Shown: in pieces, positions 32,753-43,348 of the stretch
Numbering within the stretch: the first letter of the stretch is position 1
Layout: every line of letters starts with the position of its first letter
NCBI GenBank assembly: GCA_946122785.1
Contig: CAMGYJ010000005.1
Coordinates: 68,832,200-68,896,199, forward strand
DNA from: Linum tenue
Taxonomy: Eukaryota > Streptophyta > Magnoliopsida > Malpighiales > Linaceae
Direction: 5' to 3'
Length of the DNA: 64,000 nt
Position numbers and translations under genes: made by a program
The notes under the pieces: generated by a model
What the model was told of the DNA's origin: nothing
The model's database searches: none
What the model saw: only the letters and a program-made list of their open reading frames with translations

Positions 32753-32864
32753 CATTGAGGGCAATGTCGTGCTTAAGTGTGTATGTGTGGGGGGTGGGTG
32801 TTTATATATTTTGTGTGCTTGGAGCCTAGTCCACTGTCCAATTTGATGAATTGAGGGCTCCAAG
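32753..32864 (+). ncRNA. Conserved hairpin region in Ath-3 3' UTR
   Basis: CATTGAGGGCAATG and TTAAGTGTG (with a nearby G-run) are followed by CTTGGAGCC (32818-32826), a 29-nt loop and GGCTCCAAG (32856-32864). The same arrangement is present in Ath-2 and Ath-5. An RNA element for packaging, export or 3'-end formation is possible. Confidence 0.55.
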
Positions 32865-33777
32865 TACCATTCCCTGCGAAATCATGCTCAGTATGCTTTG
32901 AATTGAAAGTCTTTATGGTGATATGCTACCTAGGGAGATAGTTGTAGCACTATGGAGGATATTGAAGTATAAGATTTTTCCTATCTGTCACTCTGCTGTG
33001 CCGGTTGATTTTGTGAACTAGTGGATTTAGGACCGTTGATTCATGTGGTATTGATGACTCCTCTTATGTTGTGTTGTGGACTCGTGTATCGAAAAGGGTG
33101 CTCATATGTGAAATGAAAAGGTAGTTGGTCCTCCATGTCAAAAACTTGGGGTAAGCCCAACATGTGTGGCACCGTTCATTGCACAAAAATCGGGTTTTGG
33201 AAAAGATTTCAGTGATCCTTGGTGGGGTAGGCCTACAAGGTGAAGCTATGTTGTCTCTAGTACAAGTAAATTTTCCACCCGTTGAACGGTTTGCCTACTT
33301 GAGGATGTGTTTTTAAGTGAGGAATATGAGTTAAAAGAAGTACTCTGGCGACCGACAGATGTACAGAAATTGCTCTTGCTCACCTAATAAGGGCAGAACG
33401 CGCATAGAAACTGCAGTTGGAACCACCGGTAAAGTAAAACAAAAAGAGAAAAAAAAAACAAGAAACAAATAGTAAGAATAAGGGGTTCCAACAAGTGAAA
33501 TGAAAGAGCACCCAATATAATGAGTCCTTGGTTGTTGAATGGTGTGGGTCTCCTTAACCATGAATTGGCTGTCTTAGTTCCACTGCTTCTCATGATCCTG
33601 GCTTGAGTCTAGTACTCGCATTCAGATAGATAGGGGGCGTCTTAGAAGACCAGTTGACCTCGTAAGCTGCTAAATGATATAGAAAATCCATTGGCGACGA
33701 TCGGGGTTGCATGTTGCAATAGAGGTCTGGAGAGCTGTATTGTTTTGAGTTAGGTTTGCTTGGGGACAAGCAAATGG
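32865..33777 (+). other. Non-coding 3' region of Ath-3
   Basis: No reading frame of interest. It is similar in layout to the Ath-5 3' region, including ACTGGTC- and CACCGGTAA-like phrases and a TTGCTTGGGGACAAGCAAA stem just before the polypurine tract. Confidence 0.6.
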
Positions 33778-33790
33778 TTAAGTGTGGGGG
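33778..33790 (+). promoter_or_regulatory. Polypurine tract of Ath-3
   Basis: TTAAGTGTGGGGG, four bases before the 3' LTR. Confidence 0.85.
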
Positions 33791-33794
33791 AATT

Positions 33795-34449
33795 TGATGA
33801 CTTGATATTTACACATGTTTTTGTCCACCATTCTTATACTGTTTGAGCCTCGTCTCTCGTGTTTTAGGCCGATTTCACGAAAGGTTGTTCGTGATTGTGA
33901 TATTTCAAGCCCTAGTACGTGAAGGAAGGTTTGGGCAAGGGTTCGGGGTCGATTGGACGAAGTTGGGACGTTTAACAAAAAGCTGAGGAAACCACACGGC
34001 CGTGTGACTTGGCCGTGTGGAACCCCTTTTGCGCGGGCAAAGCCACACTGGCCGTGTAAGGGCCCTTTTTGGCCATGTGGGATTTCCAGAGAGTTCACAT
34101 GGGCAGACCAAAATTCCATACGGCCGTGTGGTTTTGGCCGTGTAGCGTACCTGAAGTCACTAAATCGAATGCGGGTTTTGGAGAGCCACACGGACAGACC
34201 TAAATTTCACATGGCCGTGTGATCGGGCAGAAATGGATTTTCAACCCAATTTCGGGTCTTTCAAGAGGGGGAATCGATTTTCAGAGCTAGAAACAGAGTC
34301 CTAGAGAGAGAAAGTGCGAAGAAAACACCCTAGAGATGATTTTGGAGCTGGGTTTCATCAACCAAGCTTGGATTTCATCCTTGGAGTGAAGATTATCATC
34401 CTAGAGCAGATTCTTCCCATCTTGATGAGTGTGACTGCTTTGTTTTTTA

Positions 34450-34488
<39 letters not shown>

Positions 34489-35184
34489 GGTGTAGAACCC
34501 TCTCTCACTTGGGTATGTAGAACCCTAATTCCATGTGTTAGGGATATCAATTGTAATGACGTTTGGTTTGTGATACTGCTTGATTATAATCGATTGAAGT
34601 GTTTTGATTGAGTCAATTGAAGCTGATCATCTTTTCTTGATTTCTGCTGCAACCTGAGATAGATAGAATCTGATTAGGTTGTTAGAGCTTCTTCAATCGG
34701 TAGTAGTGAATTGGTTATACGAGAGTTAGTCGATTCACTGCTTTGTACTGGAATCCAATTCCAGCAGTGGAGTTCTGTGTTTATTGCCTCAACAGTCTAT
34801 CCCGGTGAAGGCTAGTCGCCTACCGGTTAGTCTGTCTGAGAGGGCTTTGTCAGCTTAAGAGATTCCAAGCTACTGTCGGATCTTCCGCAGTTTAATCAAC
34901 AGTAAATCATCCAAAGGTAATTACAACTTTGACCTAACTAAGGAGCTAGGGGGACTTATTCCCGAGTGACTCTTCCCATGCTTAAGAAGTTCGAACCATT
35001 TCCTTCTTTCTTACTGCTTTTGCTTAAAATCAATTTCACTCAACTTAGTTGGCTAGATAATAGATAATCACGGAGTAGGCAGTAGATCTAGACCCCGGGT
35101 TGATAGATAGAACTTGCCACTATTATGCATTTTCGGAATGCGATTACACTTGGTCGCATTTTGGTGTTGGGTTTAAGCGTGTCA
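33795..35184 (+). repeat. 3' LTR of Ath-3
   Basis: 1390 bp. It contains the perfect palindrome CACACGGCCGTGTG at 33994-34007 and a (CT)16 microsatellite at 34455-34486. It is followed by the target repeat GCGAG. Confidence 0.92.
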
Positions 35185-36644
35185 GCGAGTCACCAAGAGA
35201 GCACGTGCAGAGATTCTTGGAGCTCGGGGGAAGCTGGAAAATCAATGGTGTGCCAACAAAAGCTTTGCAATTAAGGCTTTTCCCCTATTCACTTTTGGGG
35301 AAAGCACTTAGGTGGCTAAACAATCACCCACCTCAGTCAATCACCTCATGGGACGACCTCCTCAAGAAATTCATGGCTACTGCCCGCCTTTGAAGACGGT
35401 AGATTGGAGAAAGAAGATTACCCATTTCGAGCAAGAAGAGGACGAGACCTTGAGGGACCATGGGAGAAGTACTCCGATTATTTTCTTCAGCGCCCTCACC
35501 ACGGGTTTGAAGAATAGTTTTGGATTGAAACCTTCTACGGAGGCCTAATGCAAGACGACAAAATTTTCATTGACTCATTGTGTCAAGGGAAATTCATGAA
35601 TATGGCTCTGCCCCAAATAACCAAGATACTTAAAGACATGGCCCTCAGGGGATACGATTGGGGGTTGACTAGAAGTGGAAAGAGAAGCAATGATAGGGGA
35701 GTGAGAAGCATGGGAGCGAGCGCTCCGCTTGAGGCAAAGTTGGATAAGTTGATAGAGGTGATGCTTGAAGATAAGAGGCAAGGAAAATGACCAGTGATGT
35801 CGTGCGACTGGTGTTTGAGCACTAGCCATGAGATGGCGGAGTGTCAGGCAATGAAGGAGGCAACCGCTCCGGAGGAACAAGTCAACTTCGTGGCAAATGC
35901 TAGGGCTAACAACCCGTATAGCAATACTTATAATCTTGGATGGAGGAACCACCCCAATTTTGCTTGGTCATCACCGACTAATCCGAGGCCCCCGGGTTTT
36001 CAAGGTGCCACAGGAAATTACCAACCTCGGCCGACCTTTATCCAACAAAGGCCTCAAGTCCAAAGCTCAAGCTTCCAACAACCGTACCAAGCATAAGGTG
36101 GCTTAGGGTTTCAACCTCAACAACAACCCAACAAGCTCTCTAAGCTTGAAGACCTAGTGAACACCTTTGTGAGTAGGAGTAACCAAAAGTTCGAGAAGAT
36201 AGAGATTTTATGGATGTGGTGACTACCAATTTTACCTCGGTTGAGGCGGGACTCCAAAGCCACCGAGCGAGCCTCCAAAGTTTGGAGGTTCAAATCGGTA
36301 ACCTTGCTGGCATCCTCACCGAGAGACCGAAGAGAGCCCTACCTTCCCAAACCGTGGCGAACCCCAAGGATCATGCCGGGGTGAATCCAATTCAAGTGGG
36401 GAGTGTGGAGGTGACTCCGGAAATCGCCACTAAAGAAGTGATTGAGAAGGAAGATACCAACCCAAAGGATGAAGAGAAGAAGCCCTCGAGGAGAGAGAGG
36501 AAGGCAGCAAAGAAGGCATCGCCGGTGAGTGGGTACACGCTGTCTCTTCCTTACCCCACGAGGATGTACAAGGAGAGGTTGGAGAACGAGTGTGGTGGTT
36601 TCATGGAAATGCTCCGCAACCTCCACCTCAATATCCCCTTCCTT
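35185..36644 (+). pseudogene. gag: gag core and zinc knuckle of Ath-2
   Basis: It resumes the gag interrupted by Ath-3 with REHVQRFLELGGSWKINGVP, then LRLFPYSLLGKALRWLNN and EQEEDETLR (retrotrans_gag core). After a frameshift come GYDWGLTRSGKRSNDRG and the zinc knuckle C-DW-C-LSTSH-EMAE-C near 35807. NPYSNTYNLGWRNHPNFAW follows, and then a Lys/Glu-rich linker to RLENECGGFMEMLRNLHLN. There are multiple frame changes and stops. It is cut by LINE-2 within AATATCCCCTTCCTT. Confidence 0.88.
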
Positions 36645-36733
36645 AAAACAGAAAATAATAAAGGAGCTAAACGCACTGACCTCTCTCTTCTTTCTCTCTC
36701 CTTCTGACCTAATTTCCAAGTTTCTCGGCAGCC

Positions 36734-37864
36734 ATGGCCGCGCCGGGGCCGGCAAATTGGGCTCAGCTCTTTGGCGTGGGTGAAGGCAATCGACTTCGCT
36801 ACGTTGCTCCTACCCTGGTGGATGATGAGCTTGTGATTCCGAGGGCGGTTCGTGATGAAGGCGCAGTTAGATGGCGTAATGCTCTAGTTGGGCAGTTCCT
36901 CACCAAGTCACCTCCGATTGCTGTGATTCCTCGTTGGGCTCAGCGTTTCTGGGACAGAGATGGTCGCGTTTTTGTCTCTGCTTTTGGTGAGAAAATGTTT
37001 ATGTTTCAATTTGAAAGTGCTGAATCGAGTACTTGGGTTTTTGAGAATGGGCCATGGCATTGTGAGAATATCCCTTTGGTCATTCGAAAATGGGTCCCAG
37101 GAATTCAATCGGTGAAGCAGGACAGCTCTAAGCTGCCGATTTGGGTTAGAATCAGGGAACTGCCGTTGGAATATATGACGGTGGAGGGGTTGAGTAGAGT
37201 AGCAAGTTTGTTGGGTACTCCATTATGGATGGATCAAGCCACAAAGTTAGGATCCCAGATGGGTACAGCGAAATTGTGTATTGAAATTGCAGAGGATTCT
37301 CTTTTCCCCACTCAGATTCGGATTCGTCCAGAAGGTGAGGAGTGTTTGCATCTGTTTGTTCACTATTTCAATATCCCAGTTCGTTGTGCTCAGTGTGCTG
37401 AATTTGGTCATGAGATGGGTGCTGGCTTGGAGTGCAAAGCAGTACAGCAGGAACCTCTGGCAGTGGCTATTTCAGTGCAGGCAATTGATAAGGGCAAGGA
37501 AGTAGCAGTTGGTGAATCTTCTTCGACTAGTACTGAAGGAGGTAATCCGGTGGTAACTGTGGTGAATCAGAGTAGTTCATTGGCTCAAACAAGTTTTGCA
37601 ATTCAGGCAATGGGGGCTAAGGAGGTGGTGGTTACAACTACTAGCTCTTCTACACCATGGAGGGCTGATTTACTGGATGAGGATGCGTTTCAGTTGGTTG
37701 TAAGGAAGGGTAAGAATGGTTCAGGTGCTAAGGGGATAGGCAGTAATGTGAGGATTCCTGTGTCAACTGTTCAGGCTCGGTTCCCATTGAATAATAAGGG
37801 TATTGAGTTGGTGATTCCTGCCTCGCCAAAGAAAGGTGGGAAGAACAGGAAAAAGGGTGAATGA
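36734..37864 (+). CDS. LINE-2 ORF1, gag-like RNA-binding protein
   Basis: It is open for 376 codons from GCCATGGCC, a strong start context. The N-terminal half, with VGQFLTKSPPIAVIPRWAQR, FMFQFESAESSTWVFENGPW and PLVIRKWVPG, is the DUF4283 domain of plant L1 ORF1 proteins. WVRIRELPLEYMT follows. A knuckle-like CAQCAEFGHEMGAGLEC lies near residue 220; its last Cys is spaced wider than usual. The C-terminus is basic (KKGGKNRKKG). The stop TGA overlaps the ORF2 ATG as ATGA, a layout suited to termination-reinitiation. It probably binds LINE RNA. Confidence 0.82.
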   Translation: MAAPGPANWAQLFGVGEGNRLRYVAPTLVDDELVIPRAVRDEGAVRWRNALVGQFLTKSPPIAVIPRWAQRFWDRDGRVFVSAFGEKMFMFQFESAESSTWVFENGPWHCENIPLVIRKWVPGIQSVKQDSSKLPIWVRIRELPLEYMTVEGLSRVASLLGTPLWMDQATKLGSQMGTAKLCIEIAEDSLFPTQIRIRPEGEECLHLFVHYFNIPVRCAQCAEFGHEMGAGLECKAVQQEPLAVAISVQAIDKGKEVAVGESSSTSTEGGNPVVTVVNQSSSLAQTSFAIQAMGAKEVVVTTTSSSTPWRADLLDEDAFQLVVRKGKNGSGAKGIGSNVRIPVSTVQARFPLNNKGIELVIPASPKKGGKNRKKGE

Positions 37865-39403
37865 GGTTACTATGCTGGAATCTCAGGGGGTTTAATGGCC
37901 CTGAGACGCATAGATACGTAAATAAACAAGTAGCTAGATTACAAATAGATATGTTTGCTATTTTGGAGACTAGAGTTTTGAAAGGTAATTCAGCAGATAT
38001 AGTTAATAAACAGTTTAGTAGATGGAAACATTTAAATAACTACAAGTATTCTCAGTCTGGAACAGTATGGTTGTTCTAGAAGCCTTCCTTGCAAGTCAGT
38101 GAGGTGGATATGGATGAACATTTTATTTCTGTTCGAGTTGTTCTAGGGAGTGAAGTATGTGTGGTCACTACTGTATATAGTCCTAACAAAGAGGCAGCAA
38201 GGGCTGAGTTATATGGACGGTTGAGGGGAAATATGGGTGTTGAGCCTTGCATTTACATTGGGGACTTCAATGCTATCATAGATAGTAGTGAAGCGTCTAA
38301 TAACCCGATTATGAGTCAAAGCATGATTGACTTTCGTCAGTGGATTTTGGATAAGAAATTGGTTGATCATAAGGTGTTAGGGCTTGATTCACGTGGTGGA
38401 ATAAGCAGTCCCAGAACCCTATTTCCCATCGAATTGATCGAGCTCTAGTCACTAAAGCTTGGTTGGATAAGTTCCTCAGTAGTATGGTTCAGACTATTGC
38501 TCCAGGTGTTTCTGATCATTGTGGTCTTTTTGTGCAGACAAACCCGGTAATTACTTCATTACCAAAACCCTTTAAGTTTTTCTTATTTTGGAGGCAGTAC
38601 CCTCGATACAATGAGCTATTGAAGGAGGCGTGGCAAACTGTGGTTACTGGATCCTTACCATATCTTGTATACTAAGCTGAGGGAGTTGAAGGGGAAGTTG
38701 AGGGAGCTGAATAGAACTGTTTACTCTGAAATCCCTGTTCGTACAAGGGTGGCTGAGGAGAAGCTTGAGGGGATGCAGGGAGATTTCCTTGCTGATCCTA
38801 CTGATGCTCATGCTCAGGATGTTCTGGTTCAAGAGAAGCTATGCAGGGAATTGCAAGATGCAGAAGAGGCTTTTTATAGCCAGAAGTCACGAGTTCAATG
38901 GATTACAAAGGGTGATACCAACACAGGGGTTTCCATGGCATGGTCAGAGCTAGGAATCATAAACAAACCATACAGAAGCTTATTTCAGATACTAGTGAAA
39001 TAGCTACTAATGTAAAGGAGATGAGTATTGTTGCTGTTAATTTTTATAAAGGGCTTCTAAAGACTATTGATCAGGGTGTTCAGGACACCCCTCTTTGCTT
39101 TTTTGAGGGAGATGAGTACTTGTCTGGTCTACTATCAGAGAGGCCTCTCCAACGGTAACATGGAGCAGCGTTGTGTGGGATAAGCCTATTTATCCTAAGC
39201 ATTGTGTCCTACTATGGTTGGCTGTGCTGGGGCGTCTTAGGACTAAAGACCAGCTTGCTGGTTGGGGTGTTGTCTGTAACCCCTGCTGTGTCTTGTGTCC
39301 AGGTGGTGATGAAAGCAGAGACCATTTGTTTGGGATGTGTTCAGTTGGACAGGAGGTGCTTCGACAGTTATTAAAGAAAGTGTGTTTTTCCTGGGTTCTC
39401 TGA
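37861..39403 (+). pseudogene. LINE-2 ORF2, endonuclease and zinc-binding ends without RT
   Basis: It begins MRLLCWNLRGFNGPETHRYV, the apurinic-type endonuclease start (WN.RG), with LET, YSPN, GDFNAI and, in another frame, HRIDRALV and GVSDHCGLF. A TAG at 38077 sits where tryptophan is usual, and a frameshift occurs near 38390. The linker region (GDTNTGVS, then NHKQTIQKLISD) ends near 39135. It joins directly to SSVVWDKPIYPKH and the zf-RVT block WLAVLGRLRTKDQL .. CVLC .. ESRDHLF. All RT blocks including FADD are missing, so the enzyme is dead. Confidence 0.85.
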
Positions 39404-39801
39404 CTGGAGTGCACATCTGCAATGGGCTGAGAGGCAATGGGGGGTTAAGTCTGACAGGGCTGCAGTAGGGAGAGTGCTTTGGATAATGGACATTAGCTAC
39501 ATTTGGAGGGAAAGAAACACACGTTTACATGGCAATATGCGAGCTGCTTCTCCTGCTCAATTGTCGAAGAGGGTGTTGTCTAAGTTAGGTGTGTTTTCCA
39601 GTAGCAACGTAACCTTCCAGCTGAGTGTCTTGAAAGTTTTAGGTCCTGTTTAATGCTGCTTGACTTTTGTTGTTGATAGTTTTCTATAGTTCATGGATGT
39701 ACCAGCACAGTTGTAATCCTTGAGAGGGAGGTTTGCAAGTTGCAACTCCCCTTGCTTAAATGCAATTTTGATTAACCATAAAAAAAAATATCCCCTTCCT
39801 T

Positions 39802-40644
39802 GAAGCCATGGGTCAAATGCCAAGATATGCCAAGTACCTCAAAGGATTCCTCGCCAAGAAGCCAATGCTTGAAGGCCTCGCCAATGTGACTCTTGGTGAG
39901 GAGTGTTCGGCTTACCTCCTCAACCGCTTTCCCAAAAAGTGGTCTGACCCAAGTAGCTTTACTATCCCTCTTGATATTGGTAACCATCATATAGACAATG
40001 CCTTTGCGGACATAGGAGCTAGTGTTAATGTGATGCCCTACAACCTTTTCAAAAAGTTAGAAATAGGTGAACTTAATACCACTAAGCTTAGCATCACCTT
40101 AGCCGACCGTTCGGTCATTAGCTCGAGAGGTATTGTGGAGGACATGTTGGTGCGAGTGGGCAAGTTTTGCTATCCGACTGATTTCGTGATTCTCGACATA
40201 AGTGAGGACTTGGATATGCCACTCATTCTTGGTCGTCCCTTCCTCGCCACCGCCGAGGCATTGATATACGTTAATGAGGGGACCTTAATTCTGAGGGATG
40301 GTAAGGAGAGAATCAAGCTTGAAATTGACCCTAAGGCTAGGAGTGAGGAAGTGAAGGAAGTGGTTTCAAATGATGTGAATGTGAGTGGAGGAGAGCCTCT
40401 AAAGACAAACCCCACTATTACTTGTGTTGTTTCTAGTGATGTTGAATAGGAAGTCAAGGAGGGTTCTATGCCCAAGGAGAAGATGATGAATGCTTGGAGG
40501 CAACGGATGAAGGAAGCTTTGGCACGGAAGAGGGAGACGGCCAAAGCGAAGTTGGCCAATCAAGAGGGCCAACTCATGGAGCCTAAGACGGGAGGCTACA
40601 AGCCTTGCCCCGAGAGTGTGGTGGATCCACTCTCGGTGGCATAA
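39802..40644 (+). pseudogene. pro: Protease segment of Ath-2 gag-pro
   Basis: It continues the gag frame after LINE-2 with MGQMPRYAKYLKGFLAKKP and LGEECSAYLLN. The retropepsin-like block FADIGASVNVMPYNLFKKL (D-I-G-A active site) follows, then ISSRGIVEDMLVRVGKFCYP and PLILGRPFLATAEALIYV. A TAG at 40447-40449 stands where Ath-1 has glutamine. Beyond it the frame continues with a Lys/Arg-rich tail to DPLSVA and TAA at 40642. No RT follows: the next element feature is the conserved GCGCTTGTTGGGAGGCAACCC block. Confidence 0.88.
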
Positions 40645-40693
40645 TGATCCAAGTCGTGATCGATCCCCAACCGTCAAGCTAATGATGATAAAT

Positions 40694-40714
40694 TAGCGCT
40701 TGTTGGGAGGCAAC
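40694..40714 (+). other. Conserved post-coding block of Ath-2
   Basis: GCGCTTGTTGGGAGGCAACCC, preceded by GTCAAGCTAATGATGATAAA. It is shared with Ath-1, Ath-3 and Ath-4. Confidence 0.7.
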
Positions 40715-40894
40715 CCAACGGAGGTTTGTTTTATTTTCTTTATTTTTGTTTTTGTGTCAAGTGAAGAGTTCAAGTCGCCAAGTGGTGTCCCCGTGTCAAG
40801 TTTTGTGGTTTTGCGATTTAAGGTTGTGTTGTGATCGATTAGGAGGCACGGTGGAATAGGTTGAGTCAAATTTTTCTGAGAAGTGCCCTGTTTC

Positions 40895-41060
40895 ACTAAT
40901 GTTCACAGACGGATTGCTCAGTTCACGGTCTTACAAGACCGTGAACAGGCAAACGCGTTCGTGAACTGGGTGCTTATGCATGTTCACCACCTTTCGACCA
41001 ACCGCAATTCACGGACGCATTTGAGTGTTCACTGTCGCTAAGATCGTGAACTAGGCAACG
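40895..41060. repeat. Palindrome cluster in the Ath-2 gag-ORF2 spacer
   Basis: GTTCACGGTCTT-ac-AAGACCGTGAAC at 40921-40946 is a 12-bp-arm inverted repeat. Further half-sites (GTTCACTGTC, GATCGTGAAC) follow to about 41050. The same motif family recurs in the Ath-2 LTR (50687-50710) and in Ath-1. Confidence 0.88.
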
Positions 41061-41082
41061 CGTCCTTGAACTCCGAGTTGTG

Positions 41083-41427
41083 CCTACAAAAGGCGCGTGA
41101 ACGGCGACTCTTCACTTCACGACCAAATCTCGCAATTCAAAATCTCGCCGGAAAGATGCGAAATTCCGTCAGTCTTTCATTTTCCCCCCATTTCCATCGA
41201 GCAAAATCCAAAACAAACTTCATACCCATTCTCCCCTCATCAAAACCGGCCTGTGCTGAAATTTTGGGGAGATTTGGGGCAAGTTTTTTCCGGTCAAGTC
41301 GCCGGTGGCGAGTCTCTGACAAGCTTCCGACGAAGATTCGGCGACCCCACTCCGGTCAGTTTTTCGGCCATTTTTCGCCTTCCTCTCCCGCACCTCACTT
41401 CCTCCTACGTCCTATATGCGTCTCCAG
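41083..41427 (+). other. Putative ORF2 promoter and leader exon of Ath-2
   Basis: A TATA-like CCTACAAAAGGCGC (41083-41096) precedes a GC-rich leader that ends GCGTCTCCAG|GTTGG at 41427. The leader is homologous to the Ath-5 stretch ending GAGTCTCCAG|GTTTG and to Ath-1. It is inferred to be the first exon of an ORF2 mRNA. Confidence 0.45.
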
Positions 41428-41882
41428 GTTGGTTTTTCAGCTGTACCTTTTTAATTTGTGGAGAATCGGATTAGGTAGTGAAGTGATGATGATTTTTGTG
41501 CATTGCATGTTAAACCTAGATTTAGGGCGAGGAATTAGGTCGAATGAATGGTGGAATGATTTTGCATGAGCTTAGTTGAGCCTTCGTCGGCGTGTTTGAA
41601 CCGAATCGTCTTTATTTTTAGAATTTGCCCACCAAGTGCTATGTTGTGAATGCATATGAAGTTTATGTTTGTTTGGTGGATGGTAGCCACTGTGCTTTGG
41701 GTTGTGGTTCAAACTTTTGTGTGCATGGCCCGTGAAATACCCGCAACCATGCCACGTTGCTTAAGCTTAGATGTTTGGTATCCATGATGGAAATATAAGT
41801 GTGGTGGGAATCTCTTTTCCTCCCAATGAGCATTATTTGATGAATGTTTCCATGTATGGTGTATGTTTGTCAATTTGTGCAG
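41428..41882 (+). other. Putative ORF2 leader intron of Ath-2
   Basis: It is 455 bp from GTTGGTTTTT to AATTTGTGCAG, with the ORF2 ATG ten bases beyond (41893). The equivalent interval is 472 bp in Ath-1 and 496 bp in Ath-5. Confidence 0.55.
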
Positions 41883-41900
41883 GATAGTTAACATGGACCA

Positions 41901-43201
41901 TGATAGACCATTAATTGCACATATTTATACCTCCATTCTTGAGTCGTTTGAGAGTCGATTCTCGTGTTTTAAGTCGATTTCACGCAAGGTTGTGCATTTA
42001 TGTCGTATTTCAGGACTTGGTGTGAAGGCGAGGAAACGAGTTCGGGTCAAAAAGGACGACAATGGAGTGAAGGGCGCTGGAAGAGCAAAATACCCGGTCA
42101 GGAGCTAAAAATACCCGGTCAGGAGCTAAAAATACCCGATCGGGGATTCCTGTTTCTGGACCTCGATCGAGTATTAACCCCCTAGCAGATGTTGCGCGTT
42201 TTGAAATCCCCGGCCGGACACCTGAAATACCCAACCGGGTATCATGGTCGGAGATCGCGACCTGCTGATTCTTAAGGGAAAGAAGGCCAACTTTTGAAGG
42301 GTTCAGAGTTTTGGAGATAGAAAGTTGATACCTAAAGAGAGAGAGAGAGTGACGAACCAGATTCTCCAACCGCCTTAGATCGATCTTCATCACCATTGGA
42401 GCCCGGCTTGAGCTTGGAGAAGTGTCGATTAATTGCCAGAAGTAGATTCTCATCCTTCACAGTATGGTTTCTGGATCTGAGCTAGAATCCCCTTCTCTCT
42501 CTATGGAGTAAACTCTTTCACTCACCTGTATATGAAGAACCCTAGATTTGTATGTTAGGTCTGCTTGTATGAACCCAATGACAAATTCATTGATATTGAT
42601 TATATTCAATTGAGGTTTGATTTCCTGAATGGCATGAATCCTGATCAAATTCCTGTTATTTCTGCTTTGACCTAGAAAGAGAATATCTGCCTAGGTTGAT
42701 AGAGCACCCTTGGTTGAAGGTAGTGAATTGACGACTTTATTCGAGGAGTCAATTCACTATTCTGTACCGGATTTACTCCGGTAGAGGAGGTTTGGTTTGT
42801 AAGGGCCTCAATCTGTTTACTCCGGTGGAGGTTAGTCGCCCATTGGGGACTCAGATTGAGAGGGTCTGGAGACCATTAGTCGAGCCTGCAGACTGTTTAA
42901 GAACCTCCCGCGGTATAACTATCATTGAGCTTGAACTTGGTGAATTACAACCTGGCTTAACTGCAGTCTTGGGGGAACCATATCTGGGTGACCTCTCTCA
43001 ACCTTGAACACAACTTTCACAGCTTTTGCTTGCTAGTTTAGTTAAACTCTCACTACAATTGAACTGCTAAATAATAAGACTTTCACGGAGTAATCATCAC
43101 ACCTAGGACCCGGGTTGACATTTAGAACTGAACCCGCTATACTAAGCATTAGTAGGTGGTTACAATTGGCCACTTTCTAGTGTGACGGTAGAGGCGTGTC
43201 A
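41901..43201 (+). repeat. 5' LTR of Ath-4
   Basis: 1301 bp, TGATAGACCATTAATTGC .. GGTAGAGGCGTGTCA. It contains TACCCGGTC/TACCCGATCGGGG-type motifs (42090-42240) and the shared ATGGAGTAAA and AAGAACCCTAG block (42503-42545). Confidence 0.9.
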
Positions 43202-43207
43202 TGTTTT

Positions 43208-43225
43208 TGGCGTCATTTTCGGGGA
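43208..43225 (+). promoter_or_regulatory. Degenerate primer binding site of Ath-4
   Basis: TGGCGTCATTTTCGGGGA matches the tRNA-Asp complement at 14 of 18 positions. Confidence 0.75.
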
Positions 43226-43348
43226 CAGCTAGGTTATTGCAGAAACGTAATTTCTGTTACTTTATCATTTCCATTGCCGCATTGATTGTTTGCTTTTTCC
43301 CGCTTGTACCTTCACGGGTTTTCTTGCTTGGCTATGTGCAGGTAGTGC

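Larger units (their letters stand above)
29789..35184 (+). mobile_element. Ath-3: non-autonomous Athila-related element with an acidic ORF
   Basis: The element is 5396 bp. LTRs are 29789-31162 and 33795-35184, with a perfect TSD GCGAG (29784-29788, 35185-35189). It has a tRNA-Asp primer site with one mismatch and polypurine tract TTAAGTGTGGGGG. The LTR and 3' non-coding region resemble Ath-5, but the 2.6-kb interior has no gag, protease, RT or ORF2, only one unfamiliar acidic reading frame. The two LTRs differ by small indels: about 21 bp extra near 33995 in the 5' copy, about 26 bp extra near 34690 in the 3' copy, and (CT)10 versus (CT)16. Confidence 0.9.
36645..39786 (+). mobile_element. 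LINE-2: L1-type LINE with the RT core deleted
   Basis: It is a 3142-bp insertion flanked by a 15-bp target repeat AATATCCCCTTCCTT (36630-36644, 39787-39801) and ending in an A-run after TAACCAT. It carries ORF1 and a collapsed ORF2 with endonuclease, linker and C-terminal zinc-binding region but no reverse transcriptase core. A full plant L1 would be about 5-6 kb. It is inserted in Ath-2 gag. Confidence 0.92.

Noticed and set aside
36339..36755. Minus-strand frame opposite Ath-2 gag and the LINE-2 start
   Set aside because: It is a mirror of real plus-strand coding sequence and crosses a transposon boundary.
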